Shown: piece after piece, positions 14,662 to 22,938 of the stretch | Layout: each line of letters opens with the position of its first letter | How positions within the stretch are numbered: position 1 is the first letter of the stretch | NCBI RefSeq assembly: GCF_001571085.1 | Contig: NZ_BCTC01000033.1 | Span: 1 to 63,081 of the forward strand | DNA: 63,081 bases | Direction of reading: 5' to 3' | Source: Azohydromonas lata NBRC 102462 | GTDB taxonomy: Bacteria; Pseudomonadota; Gammaproteobacteria; Burkholderiales; Burkholderiaceae_C | Position numbers and translations under genes: made by a program | The notes under the pieces: generated by a model | The model's database searches: none | The model's input: only the letters and a program-made list of their open reading frames with translations | What the model was told of the DNA's origin: nothing

Positions 14662-15942
14662 TCACCACCAGGCCTCGATCTGCACGCCGAACAGCGTGGC
14701 CGAGGTGCGCCCGCCGGCCGCGAAGCCGCCGGCGTTGGCCGCCGCGGCCGCGTCGTTCCACTTCACCCGCGTGGCGTACAGGCGCAGCTCGGGGCGGGAG
14801 AAGAACTCCGGCCCAAGCGCCAGGGCCGGGGCGATGGTCAGCTTGTGCAGCCGCTGCGTGGGCTGCCCGTCCACCGCGCGGCTGGTGGTGCCGGCCTCGG
14901 CCAGCAGCTTGAAATGGTCGGTCACGGCATAGGAGACACGGCCGCCCAGGGAGATGTCCTTGGTCACCACACCGTCGTTGGGCCCGCCATCCGCCTTGGC
15001 GTGCTGGTAGGCGGCGATGGTCTGGCCACCGAAGCGCCCCTGCTGCCAGCTCAGCGAGTCGATCACGCGCCAGCTCTTCTGGCCCGCGTTGGGCGTGGGC
15101 GGGTTGGTGACGGTGTTGACCACGCCGCCGGCGCCCACCACCAAGCTGGTCGTTGCCGGGTTGTCCAGCCCAAAGAACTGCCCGCTGAGCGCCGCATGCC
15201 CGTTGGCCGCCTGGACGAACAGCGCGTTCTTCAGGTTGGGAACGATGAAGTCCGCCTGGTTGTGCACCAGCGACACGCCCACGCCGTCGTGGCCATATTG
15301 GAAACCGCCGAACACCTTGGTGAAGGTCACGCGCAGCTTGCCGCCGGGGTTGAGCGCGTAGTCGGAGAGGTCCACGTTCAGGCGGCTGGCCTGGTTGGGG
15401 CGGCTTACGTGGTTGTTGATGCTGTCGCTGGTGAACAGGCCCACGCCCAGCTTCACCGGGCCCAACTGCATGCCGCGCATGCCCGCGCCCAGGTTGTCGC
15501 CGTAGTCGGCGAAGAACTTGTCCACGATGTGCACGTCCTGCAGGCGCAGGCGGCGTTGGCCGGCCCAGAACTCGGCCTCGGGCGCAAACGGCAGCCCGGA
15601 GAGCGTGCCGTAGGCCTCGTCGGTGCCGTGGTCGCCGTTCCAGACCGTGGGCATGTAGTAGGCGCCGAATTTCAGGCCGTTGCCCGCCTCGAAGGTCTTG
15701 CCTATGCCGAACTCCAGCCCGTGGTCGCCCTCGTTGCCCAGGCGGAACTTCTGCGCGTCGCCGCCCAAGGTGTAGCCGCCGCGCGGGGCGTCGCCGCTGC
15801 TGGAGTAGAAGCCGCCGCGGGTGTAGCCGTAAAGCTCCAGGCCCGCGACTTCCGCGGCCTGGGCTGCCGACAGGCAGGCCAGCGCCGCGGCGGCGGCGAT
15901 GCTGGCCTGGCGCAGGCGCTGGGGGGCGTTGCTGGTGTTCAT
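14662..15942 (-). CDS. LamB-type carbohydrate porin
   Basis: Outer-membrane beta-barrel that passes sugars to the periplasm. The 426 residues start with a Sec signal peptide (to about residue 29, ...CLSAAQA). The mature protein opens with GLELYGYTRGGFYSSSGD, a maltoporin-family start, and contains LRLQDVHIVDKFFADY. It ends FGVQIEAWW, with the aromatic C-terminus recognised by the Bam machinery. GGAGACAAGGAC precedes the ATG. Its place between the ABC importer and zwf suggests glucose or a related hexose. The family also includes maltodextrin porins, so specificity is not certain. Confidence 0.88.
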   Translation of the reverse strand: MNTSNAPQRLRQASIAAAAALACLSAAQAAEVAGLELYGYTRGGFYSSSGDAPRGGYTLGGDAQKFRLGNEGDHGLEFGIGKTFEAGNGLKFGAYYMPTVWNGDHGTDEAYGTLSGLPFAPEAEFWAGQRRLRLQDVHIVDKFFADYGDNLGAGMRGMQLGPVKLGVGLFTSDSINNHVSRPNQASRLNVDLSDYALNPGGKLRVTFTKVFGGFQYGHDGVGVSLVHNQADFIVPNLKNALFVQAANGHAALSGQFFGLDNPATTSLVVGAGGVVNTVTNPPTPNAGQKSWRVIDSLSWQQGRFGGQTIAAYQHAKADGGPNDGVVTKDISLGGRVSYAVTDHFKLLAEAGTTSRAVDGQPTQRLHKLTIAPALALGPEFFSRPELRLYATRVKWNDAAAAANAGGFAAGGRTSATLFGVQIEAWW

Positions 15943-16117
15943 GTCCTTGTCTCCTCTGAGTAGGCGTCCGCTGGGGACGAGTTCGCCCGCCGCCTTGCCT
16001 TTGGGCGGATGGAGCGGGCCGTTGTTTGTTCTTTGGGCGAAGCCGTCCCCGCGCCGCGCGCTGGCGCGGCGTGTGGGCGTCTTGCGTTGGGCGGGCGGCG
16101 CGCGGGCCGCTTGAGCG

Positions 16118-17185
16118 TCAGGCCACGCGGGCCTCGGTGCGCGCGTCGAACAGGTGGGCGTGCTGGGGCTGCCAGCGCAGGTGCACGCTCTCGCCGGCCT
16201 GCGCGTGCAGCGTGCCGGGCACGCGGGCGGTGAGCATGCCCAGCGCCGTCTCCACCGTGGCGTAGGTGTCGGGGCCGGTGGGCTCGACGATGGCCAGCCG
16301 CCCCGGCACGCCGCTGTCGGCCAGGCTCAGGTGCTCGGGCCGCAGGCCGTACAGGATGCCGGCGCAACCGTTGGCGCGCAGTGCGGCCTGCTGGCCATCG
16401 GTGGTCGGCAAGGGGAGGCCGGCAGCGGTGGGTGCGTTGGCACCCTGCGCGGCGGACACGATGTTCATCACGGGCGAGCCGATGAACTCGGCCACGAAGC
16501 GGTTCGCCGGGCGCGCATAGATGTCCTCCGGCGTGCCGAACTGCTGCACCACGCCGTCCTTCATCACCGCGATGCGGTCGCCCAGCGTCATGGCTTCCAC
16601 CTGGTCGTGCGTCACGTACACGGTGGTCGTGCGCGTGCGCTGGTGCAGCAGCTTGATTTCCGCGCGCATCTCCACGCGCAGCTTGGCGTCGAGGTTGGAC
16701 AGCGGCTCGTCGAAGAGGAAGAGCCTGGGGTTGCGGGCCAGGGCGCGGCCCATGGCCACGCGCTGGCGCTGGCCGCCGGAGAGCTGGGCGGGCTTGCGGT
16801 CCAGCAGGTGGCCGAGCTGCAGCATCTGCGCCACGCGCTGGACGGTCGCGTCGCGCTCGGCCTTGGGCACCTTGCGGATCTCCAGGCCGAAGGCGATGTT
16901 CTGCGCCACGTTCATGTTCGGGTAGAGCGCGTAGCTCTGGAACACCATGGCGATGTCGCGGTCCTTGCTGGGCAGGTGCGTGACGTCGCGCTCGCCGATG
17001 TGGATGCTGCCGGCCGTGGGCGTGTCCAGCCCGGCGATCATGCCCAGCAGCGTGGACTTGCCGCAGCCGGACGGGCCCACGAGGATGAGGAACTCGCCGG
17101 CCTCGATCTCGATGTCGATGCCCTTGAGGATGCGGACGTTGCCCGCGTAAGTTTTCTCGACCTGGCGGATGGAGAGAGCGCCCAT
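16118..17185 (-). CDS. Sugar ABC transporter ATP-binding protein (MalK/UgpC/GtsD type)
   Basis: Energises import of the sugar bound by the protein encoded upstream. The 355 residues contain Walker A GPSGCGKST (37-45), a Q-loop glutamine at 83, the signature LSGGQRQ (135-141), Walker B LFLFDEP and the switch histidine in YVTHDQ. A C-terminal regulatory domain from about residue 240 contains GLRPEHL, as in MalK-type proteins. ATG 17185 is preceded by AAGG and starts the usual MGALSIRQVEK. It lies five bases from the upstream permease gene, so it is the same operon. The 175 bases to the porin gene hold no clear terminator. Confidence 0.93.
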   Translation of the reverse strand: MGALSIRQVEKTYAGNVRILKGIDIEIEAGEFLILVGPSGCGKSTLLGMIAGLDTPTAGSIHIGERDVTHLPSKDRDIAMVFQSYALYPNMNVAQNIAFGLEIRKVPKAERDATVQRVAQMLQLGHLLDRKPAQLSGGQRQRVAMGRALARNPRLFLFDEPLSNLDAKLRVEMRAEIKLLHQRTRTTTVYVTHDQVEAMTLGDRIAVMKDGVVQQFGTPEDIYARPANRFVAEFIGSPVMNIVSAAQGANAPTAAGLPLPTTDGQQAALRANGCAGILYGLRPEHLSLADSGVPGRLAIVEPTGPDTYATVETALGMLTARVPGTLHAQAGESVHLRWQPQHAHLFDARTEARVA

Positions 17186-17190
17186 GGTGA

Positions 17191-18120
17191 TCAGCCTTTC
17201 ACCGCGCCGGCCGTCAGGCCGCGCACGAAGTATTTGCCCGCGATGACGTAGACCAGCAGCGTCGGCAGCGCCGCGATGAGCGCAGCCGCCATGTCCACGT
17301 TGTATTCCTTGACCGAGCTGGTCGTGTTGACGAGGTTGTTCAGGCCCACGGTGATGGGCTTGCTGTCGGCGCCGGAGAAGACGACGCCGTAGAGGAAATC
17401 GTTCCAGATCTGCGTGAACTGCCAGATCAGCGTCACGACCAGGATGGGCGTGCTCAGCGGCAGCACGATGCGCCAAAAGATCTGCCAGAACGAGGCGCCG
17501 TCCAGCATGGCCGCCTTGACCAGCTCGTCCGGCAGGCCCACGTAGTAGTTGCGGAAGAACAGGGTGGTGGAGGGCAGGCCGGCGAGCACGTGCACCAGCA
17601 CCAGGCCGCTGATGGAGCTGGCCATCCCGAGCCAGCCCAGCACCTGGCTCATGGGCAGCAGCACCACCTGCATGGGCATGAACACGCCGAACAGCATGAG
17701 CGCGAACATCAGCTCGCTGCCGCGAAAGCGCCACTTGCTCAGCACGTAGCCGTTGAGCGCGCCCAAAGCGGTGGAGATCAGCACGGCCGGCACCACCAGC
17801 AGCACGGAGTTCAGGAAGAAGGGTTGCAGGCCGCTGCAGTCCGTGCCGGTGCAGGCGCTGCTCCAGGCGCGGCTCCACGCCTCCAGCGTGGGGCTGGTAG
17901 GCAGCGACAGCAGGTTGCCGTCGCGGATCTGGGCCATGTCCTTCAGCGAGGTCACGACCATCACGTACAGCGGCGCCAGGAACCAGGCGGCGAACACCAG
18001 CAGCACGGCCCACAGCACGAGGCGGTGCAGGTTGAGGCGCCGGCGCGACATCGCGGCGGGTGCGGCGGCACCGATCACGGAGGAGGAGGGCATGGTGGTG
18101 GCGAGGGGCGAAGTGCTCAT
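17191..18120 (-). CDS. Sugar ABC transporter permease (MalG/GtsC type)
   Basis: Inner-membrane half of the channel of the sugar importer. The 309 residues have a cytoplasmic N-terminal stretch of about 30 and six predicted helices. The EAA loop ELVKAAMLDGASFWQIFWRIVLPLSTP contacts the ATPase. Two cysteines lie in the first periplasmic loop (SACTGTDCSG), where a disulfide is possible. CAGGAG precedes the ATG. It overlaps the upstream permease gene by four bases (ATGA), a sign of coupled translation. Confidence 0.93.
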   Translation of the reverse strand: MSTSPLATTMPSSSVIGAAAPAAMSRRRLNLHRLVLWAVLLVFAAWFLAPLYVMVVTSLKDMAQIRDGNLLSLPTSPTLEAWSRAWSSACTGTDCSGLQPFFLNSVLLVVPAVLISTALGALNGYVLSKWRFRGSELMFALMLFGVFMPMQVVLLPMSQVLGWLGMASSISGLVLVHVLAGLPSTTLFFRNYYVGLPDELVKAAMLDGASFWQIFWRIVLPLSTPILVVTLIWQFTQIWNDFLYGVVFSGADSKPITVGLNNLVNTTSSVKEYNVDMAAALIAALPTLLVYVIAGKYFVRGLTAGAVKG

Positions 18121-18995
18121 CGCTTGCTCCTGAGCTCGGAGTACAGGTAGGGCACGACGATGGCGGCGATGGTGGCCAGCATCACGGTGGCGCTGGCGGC
18201 ACCCAGGCCGATCTGGCCGCGCGTGAAGGCCATGGCGTACATGAAGGTGGCCGGGAGATCGGTCGCATAGCCCGGCCCGCCGGCGGTGAGCGCCATCACC
18301 AGATCAAAACTCTTGATGGCGAGGTGGCTGACCACCATCAGGGTGCTGAAGAACACCGGGCGCAGGCTGGGGACGATGATGCGCAGGTAGATGCGCGGCA
18401 GCGTGGCGCCGTCCACTTGGGCGGCCTTGATGATGGCGTCGTCGATGCCGCGCAGCGCGGCCAGGAACAGCGCCATCACGAAGCCCGCGGCCTGCCACAC
18501 GCCGGCGATGGCGATGCAGTAGATGGCCTTGTCCGGGTCCACCAGCCAGCCGAAGCTGAAAGATTCCCAACCCCACTGCTGCACCGTGCGCTCCAGGCCC
18601 AGGCCGGGGTTGAGCATCCATTTCCACGCGGTGCCGGTGACGATGAAGGAGATCGCCATCGGGTAGAGGTAGACGGTGCGCAGCACGCCTTCGGCGCGCA
18701 CCTTCTGGTCCAGCAGGATGGCCAGCAGCAGGCCAAGGCCCATGGCGCCGGCGATGAAGAGGCCGCCGAACACCGCCATGTTGGTCAGCGCCACGTGGAA
18801 GCGCTCGTTGTGGAACAGGGCCACGTACTGGTCCAGGCCCTGGAGCTCGTAGTTGGGCAGCAGCCGCGAGCCCGTGAGCGACAGGTAGCCGTTCCAGGCC
18901 ATGAAGCCGTAGATGAACACGAAGGACAGCGCGAAGCCGGGCGCGATCACCAGCTTGGGCAGCCACGGCGTGCGCAGGTTGGAAGGGGCGGACAT
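18117..18995 (-). CDS. Sugar ABC transporter permease (MalF/GtsB type)
   Basis: Partner permease of the importer. The 292 residues have six predicted helices and an EAA loop (GIDDAIIKAAQVDGATLPRIYLRIIVPSLRP). AGAGG lies seven bases before the ATG. It follows the binding-protein gene after 158 bases that hold two hairpins, a common way to make more binding protein than membrane parts. The pairing with a MalG-type permease and UgpC-type ATPase matches the glucose/mannose importers of pseudomonads (gts) in order and type. Confidence 0.93.
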   Translation of the reverse strand: MSAPSNLRTPWLPKLVIAPGFALSFVFIYGFMAWNGYLSLTGSRLLPNYELQGLDQYVALFHNERFHVALTNMAVFGGLFIAGAMGLGLLLAILLDQKVRAEGVLRTVYLYPMAISFIVTGTAWKWMLNPGLGLERTVQQWGWESFSFGWLVDPDKAIYCIAIAGVWQAAGFVMALFLAALRGIDDAIIKAAQVDGATLPRIYLRIIVPSLRPVFFSTLMVVSHLAIKSFDLVMALTAGGPGYATDLPATFMYAMAFTRGQIGLGAASATVMLATIAAIVVPYLYSELRSKR

Positions 18996-19012
18996 GCAAG
19001 CCTCTTGGTGGA

Positions 19013-19032
19013 GCCCAATGGATTCATTGGGC
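19013..19032 (-). terminator. Intercistronic hairpin, second
   Basis: Perfect 8-bp stem GCCCAATG/CATTGGGC with loop GATT, between the binding-protein and first permease genes. With no T run, it is more likely an mRNA-stabilising or attenuating structure than a full terminator. Confidence 0.5.
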
Positions 19033-19123
19033 GTGAGAGGGCCCCACCCGGCGCGCGCGGCGCAGGTTTCACTTGCCGGCGCATTGGATGCCGGAGGCGG
19101 GTGGAGGCGCGGAGAACTCAGGC

Positions 19124-19142
19124 GGCCGCGTCAGGCGCGGCC
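19124..19142 (-). terminator. Intercistronic hairpin, first
   Basis: Perfect 7-bp G+C stem GGCCGCG/CGCGGCC with a 5-base loop, 11 bases past the binding-protein stop. It probably slows transcription or protects the upstream message, raising binding protein over permease. Confidence 0.5.
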
Positions 19143-19153
19143 GGCAGTGCTGG

Positions 19154-20425
19154 TCAACTGCTCTTGGCGGCGGCGGCCAGGCGCGACATGGCTTCCTTGG
19201 GCGTCATGCGGTCGTTGTTCCAGAACTGGCTCACGACGTCCTTGATGGCGCCTTCGACCGATGCCGGCACGGCCATGCCGTGGGCGATGCTGGGCACCAG
19301 GGTGCCGGCCTGGGCGCTGGCGGCGAAGTCCTTGGCGGAGGCCTTGGCGCAGTCGTCGAACTTGGAGAGGTCCATGTTCATGCGCACGGGGATGGAGCCC
19401 TTGTTGATGTTGAAGGCCTCCTGGAACTGCGGCGACATCACGGCCGCGGCCAGGTCCTTCTGGGCCTTGACCTTGTCGTCGCCCTTGACCTTGAACATGG
19501 CCAGCGAGTCCACGTTGAAGGTGAAGGCGCCCGCGCTGCCGGGGGCGGCCGTGCAGACGAAATCCTTGCCCGGCTGCTTGCCCGCGGCCATGAACTCGCC
19601 CTTGGCCCAATCGCCCATGAGCTGCATGCCGGCCTCGCCCTTGACCACCATGCCGGTGGCCAGGTTCCAGTCGCGGCCCGGGGCGTTCTTGTCGGTGTAG
19701 CCCTTGATGCGGCGGAAGGTGGTGAGCACCTTCTCCATGGTCGGCCCGTTGAGCGTGGCCGCGTCCAGCTGCACCAGCGCCTTGCGGTAGAAGTCCACGC
19801 CGCCCAGGCCGAGCGCGACGCTCTCGAAGATGGTGAAGTCCTGCCAGTTCTGGCCGCCGTGGGCCAGCGGGATCACGCCGGCCTTCTTCAGCGCCTCGGC
19901 CGTGGTGAAGAACTCGTCCCAGTTGGCCGGCAGCTTGGCGCCGGCCTTCTTGAGCACCTCGGGGTTGGCGTAGAGCCAGTTGACGCGGTGCACGTTGAGC
20001 GGGGCGGCGACGTAGCTGCCCTTGTATTTCATGACGTCGGCGATCTGCTTGGGCAGCAGGCTGTCCCACTTCTCGGCCTTGGCCACGTCGTCGATGCTGG
20101 CCAGCACGCCCTCGGCGGCCCATTCCTGCAGGGACGGCCCCTTGATCTGGCCGGCGGCCGGGGCGTTGCCCGACACCACGCGGGATTTCAGGACGGTCAT
20201 CGCCGAGTCGCCGCCACCGCCGGCCACGGCGAAGTCGCGCCAGGTGTGGCCCTTGGCCTGCAGCATGGACTTCAGCGCCGCGGCGGCCTTGGCCTCGCTG
20301 CCGCTGGTCCAGTAGTGCAGCACCTCGACCTCGCCGGCGCGGGCCGCGCCGCAAAGCGCCATGGTGGCGGCAGTCGCCGCAACGGCCAGCAGGGCGCGGC
20401 GCGGGGTGGGGCGGTGGGTGGTCAT
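19154..20425 (-). CDS. Sugar ABC transporter substrate-binding protein (GtsA type)
   Basis: Periplasmic sugar-binding protein of the importer. The 423 residues begin with a basic, hydrophobic signal peptide ending ...MALCGAARA, about residue 31. The mature form starts GEVEVLHYWTSGSEAKAAAALK, characteristic of the glucose/mannose-binding family of pseudomonads. Other family features are LNVHRVNWLYANPEVLKKAG and MQLMGDWAKGEF. ATG 20425 has AAGGAGACATCCC upstream; an in-frame ATG at 20476 lacks such a site. It heads a six-gene operon ending in zwf. The promoter region is shared with the divergent regulator gene and holds TTAAT repeats. Confidence 0.92.
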   Translation of the reverse strand: MTTHRPTPRRALLAVAATAATMALCGAARAGEVEVLHYWTSGSEAKAAAALKSMLQAKGHTWRDFAVAGGGGDSAMTVLKSRVVSGNAPAAGQIKGPSLQEWAAEGVLASIDDVAKAEKWDSLLPKQIADVMKYKGSYVAAPLNVHRVNWLYANPEVLKKAGAKLPANWDEFFTTAEALKKAGVIPLAHGGQNWQDFTIFESVALGLGGVDFYRKALVQLDAATLNGPTMEKVLTTFRRIKGYTDKNAPGRDWNLATGMVVKGEAGMQLMGDWAKGEFMAAGKQPGKDFVCTAAPGSAGAFTFNVDSLAMFKVKGDDKVKAQKDLAAAVMSPQFQEAFNINKGSIPVRMNMDLSKFDDCAKASAKDFAASAQAGTLVPSIAHGMAVPASVEGAIKDVVSQFWNNDRMTPKEAMSRLAAAAKSS

Positions 20426-20513
20426 GGGATGTCTCCTTGCGGGCGCCGGTTGTCGCATCCGGCTTGATGGTTGCACTGCACGCGGCCTGCTGCGGCTGCG
20501 TTGGACGCAAGTA

Positions 20514-20548
20514 TTAATGTGGCGTTAATGTCTTAATATGAGGTTAAA
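20514..20548. promoter_or_regulatory. TTAAT direct repeats in the divergent promoter region
   Basis: TTAATG at 20514 and 20525 (11 bp apart), TTAATA at 20533 and TTAAAC at 20544 (again 11 bp apart). This tandem, one-turn spacing suits an OmpR-family dimer. On the minus strand the block overlaps a possible -10 (TAATAC) for the importer operon. Confidence 0.6.
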
Positions 20549-20625
20549 CCCTGAAGGCGCGCCGTGCCGGCGTGCAAGGCGGTGCGCGGGCCGTGAAGGG
20601 TGCAATGTGCCGTTAAGCTTCGGCC

Positions 20626-21330
20626 ATGCGACTCCTGCTTGCGGAAGACGATGCCTTGCTGGCCGATGCGCTGTCGGCGCAACTGCGCCAGGCGGGCTTT
20701 GACGTCGAACACGTGGAAAACGGCGCGGTGGCGGAATACCTGCTGCTGCGGCAATCCTTTGACCTGGCCATCCTGGACCTGGGCCTGCCCATGCTGGACG
20801 GGCTGAGCGTGCTCAAGCGCGTGCACGCGGCCAAGCCCAGCTTCCCCGTGCTGGTGCTCACCGCGCTGGACGACTTGGAAAGCCGCGTCACGGTGCTCAA
20901 CGCCGGGGCGGAGGACTACCTCACGAAACCCTTTGATTTTCCCGAGCTGGAAGCGCGGCTGCGCGTGCTGCTGCGGCGCTCGCAGGCCGCGTCGCAGGCC
21001 GCACCCGCGGCCAGCACGCTTGGGCGCCTGTTGCTGGAGCCGCAGGCCCGCCGCGCCAGCGTGGCAGGCGAGCCGCTGGAGCTCAGCCCGCGCGAGTGGA
21101 CCTTGCTGGAGCAGTTGAGCACGCACCGGGACCAGGTGCTGACCAAGGAGCAGATCACGCAGGCCTGGAGCGGCGACGGCGGCGAGGCGGGCAGCGCGGG
21201 CGCCGCGGGCAATTCCATAGAGGTCTACATCCACCGCCTGCGCCGCAAGCTCGAAGGGTCGGGCCTGAGCATCCGCACCGTGCGCGGCCTGGGCTATCTG
21301 CTGGAAAGCGGCGAGGCGCCGCGCGGCTGA
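20626..21330 (+). CDS. OmpR/TctD-type response regulator, likely controls glucose uptake
   Basis: DNA-binding half of a two-component system. The 234 residues have a receiver domain with acidic pocket EDD (7-9), phospho-acceptor D51 in LAILDLGLP and Lys of LTKPF near 101. A winged helix follows from about residue 130 (LSPREWTLLEQLSTH, IEVYIHRLRRKLEG, RTVRGLGYLL). The wing region has a Gly/Ser/Ala-rich insertion (GDGGEAGSAGAAGN). The ATG lies six bases after a TAAGCT box with no ribosome binding site, so the mRNA may be leaderless. It is divergent from the importer operon and upstream of its sensor and glucokinase. By analogy with pseudomonad GltR/GtrR it probably responds to glucose or a derivative. 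Confidence 0.9.
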   Translation: MRLLLAEDDALLADALSAQLRQAGFDVEHVENGAVAEYLLLRQSFDLAILDLGLPMLDGLSVLKRVHAAKPSFPVLVLTALDDLESRVTVLNAGAEDYLTKPFDFPELEARLRVLLRRSQAASQAAPAASTLGRLLLEPQARRASVAGEPLELSPREWTLLEQLSTHRDQVLTKEQITQAWSGDGGEAGSAGAAGNSIEVYIHRLRRKLEGSGLSIRTVRGLGYLLESGEAPRG

Positions 21331-21372
21331 GCGCCGCATCCCGTACCGTTGTTTCACCGGGGCGCATCACCC

Positions 21373-22845
21373 GTGTTTTCCCCGCTCAAACGCCTGCTGC
21401 GTGGCCTCAACGCCGGGGGCCTGTCGCTGCAGCGGCAGTTGCTGCTGTGGCTGCTGCTGCCGCAACTGGTGCTGTGGATCGCGGGCGGCTTTGCCACCTA
21501 CCGGCTGGCCGCGGGCTACGCCAACCGCGCCATCGACGACAGCCTCTCGCAGGCCACGCGCGCGCTGGCGCGGCAAATAAAACCGATGGAAAACGGCTTG
21601 CTGATCGACTTCCCGCGCGCCGCGCAGGACGTGCTGGAGGCCGACCCCGACGACCGCATCTACTACATGGTGAGCACGCCGCCGGGGCAGTTCATCCTGG
21701 GCAGCCGCACGCTGCCGCAGCCGCCCGCGCTGCAGGAGCCGCGCCTGAACGTGCCGTACTTCTACGACGGCCGCATGGCGGATGACGCCTCGTCGCCGCG
21801 CCCGGCGCAGCCCGTGCGCGTGGCGGCGCTGTACTTGTCCTACGCCACGGAAGACTCGCCGCGGCAGCTGATGCTGGTGCAGGTGGCGCGCAGCAGCGCC
21901 AACCGGGAAGAGCTGGCGCGCAGCATCCTGGTGGACACGCTGCTGCCGCTGTCCGCCCTGATCGTGCTCATGACCATGATCGTGTGGGCGGGCATACGCG
22001 CGGGCCTGGCGCCGCTGGCGCGGCTGCGCGGCGAGGTGGAAAGCCGCGCGCCCACGGACCTCGCGCCGCTGCACATCGAGCAGGCGCCGCGCGAGCTGCA
22101 GTCGCTGGCGCGCGCTTTGAACGAGCTGCTGGGCGCGGCGCGGCGCAACGTGGCGGCGCAAAAGCGCTTCATAGGCGACGCCGCCCACCAGTTGCGCACG
22201 CCACTGGCGGGGCTCAAGAGCCAGACGGAACTCGCGCTGCAGGGCTGTGCCGACGCCGAGCTGCGCTCGCGGCTGGAGCGCGTGCACCAGAGCGCCACGC
22301 GCAGCGCGCATCTGGTCAATCAACTGCTGACGCTGGCGCGGGCCGAGCCCGAATCCGCGCTGGTGCAGGACCGCAGCGCCTTCGACTTGCGGCAACTGGC
22401 GCGGGAGCTGACGGCGGAGCTGGTCCCGCGCGCCCTGCGCGCCGGCGTGGACCTGGGGCTGGACCCGGCGCTGGAGGAAGACGGCGACGCCGTGCCCGTG
22501 CGCGCCAATGCGCTGCTGCTGCGCGAGGCGCTGAGCAACCTCATCGACAACGCCATCCGCTACGCCGGGCGCGGCTCGGAAGTGACGGTGCGCGTGCGCC
22601 GCGAAGGCGGGCAGGCGGTGGCCGAGGTGGAGGACAACGGGCCGGGCATCCCGGCCGCGGAGCGCGAGCGCGTCTTTGAGCGTTTCGTGCGCGGCACGAC
22701 CACGGGCGACGGTTGCGGCCTGGGGCTGGCCATCGTGAAAGAGATCATCGAGCGCCACGCCGGGCAGGTGGAGCTGGCGGACGGCGCCGTGGGCGGGTTG
22801 CGCGTGGTGGTGCGGCTGCCGCTGGACGCGGGCGCGGCGGCATAG
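21373..22845 (+). CDS. TctE-type sensor histidine kinase
   Basis: Membrane sensor partner of the regulator just upstream. With the GTG at 21373 the protein has 490 residues; a TTG at 21349 is an alternative. It has a first helix (LLLWLLLPQLVLWIAGGF), a periplasmic domain of about 130 residues of the 2CSK_N kind (DDSLSQATRALARQI...), and a second helix (LLPLSALIVLMTMIVWAGI). Next are the dimerisation helix with phospho-acceptor His near 272 (FIGDAAHQLRTPLAGLK) and the ATP domain (NLIDNAIRYAG, VEDNGPGIP, GLGLAIVKEI). The catalytic parts look intact. The ligand is unknown; the sugar genes on both sides suggest glucose metabolism. Confidence 0.9.
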   Translation: MFSPLKRLLRGLNAGGLSLQRQLLLWLLLPQLVLWIAGGFATYRLAAGYANRAIDDSLSQATRALARQIKPMENGLLIDFPRAAQDVLEADPDDRIYYMVSTPPGQFILGSRTLPQPPALQEPRLNVPYFYDGRMADDASSPRPAQPVRVAALYLSYATEDSPRQLMLVQVARSSANREELARSILVDTLLPLSALIVLMTMIVWAGIRAGLAPLARLRGEVESRAPTDLAPLHIEQAPRELQSLARALNELLGAARRNVAAQKRFIGDAAHQLRTPLAGLKSQTELALQGCADAELRSRLERVHQSATRSAHLVNQLLTLARAEPESALVQDRSAFDLRQLARELTAELVPRALRAGVDLGLDPALEEDGDAVPVRANALLLREALSNLIDNAIRYAGRGSEVTVRVRREGGQAVAEVEDNGPGIPAAERERVFERFVRGTTTGDGCGLGLAIVKEIIERHAGQVELADGAVGGLRVVVRLPLDAGAAA

Positions 22846-22871
22846 CGCGGCGAGGCGGCACGCCTGCGGGT

Positions 22872-22906
22872 TTAACCCATGTTCATGTATTAATGAAGCA
22901 TTAATA
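22872..22906 (+). promoter_or_regulatory. TTAAT direct repeats before glucokinase
   Basis: TTAATG at 22890 and TTAATA at 22901 are 11 bp apart, with a further TTAAC at 22872. The pair is the same motif and spacing as at 20514/20525, which suggests one regulator acts on both promoters. Confidence 0.55.
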
Positions 22907-22938
22907 ATTTAGGCATCGCGTTCACGTCGCTTGTTCCG

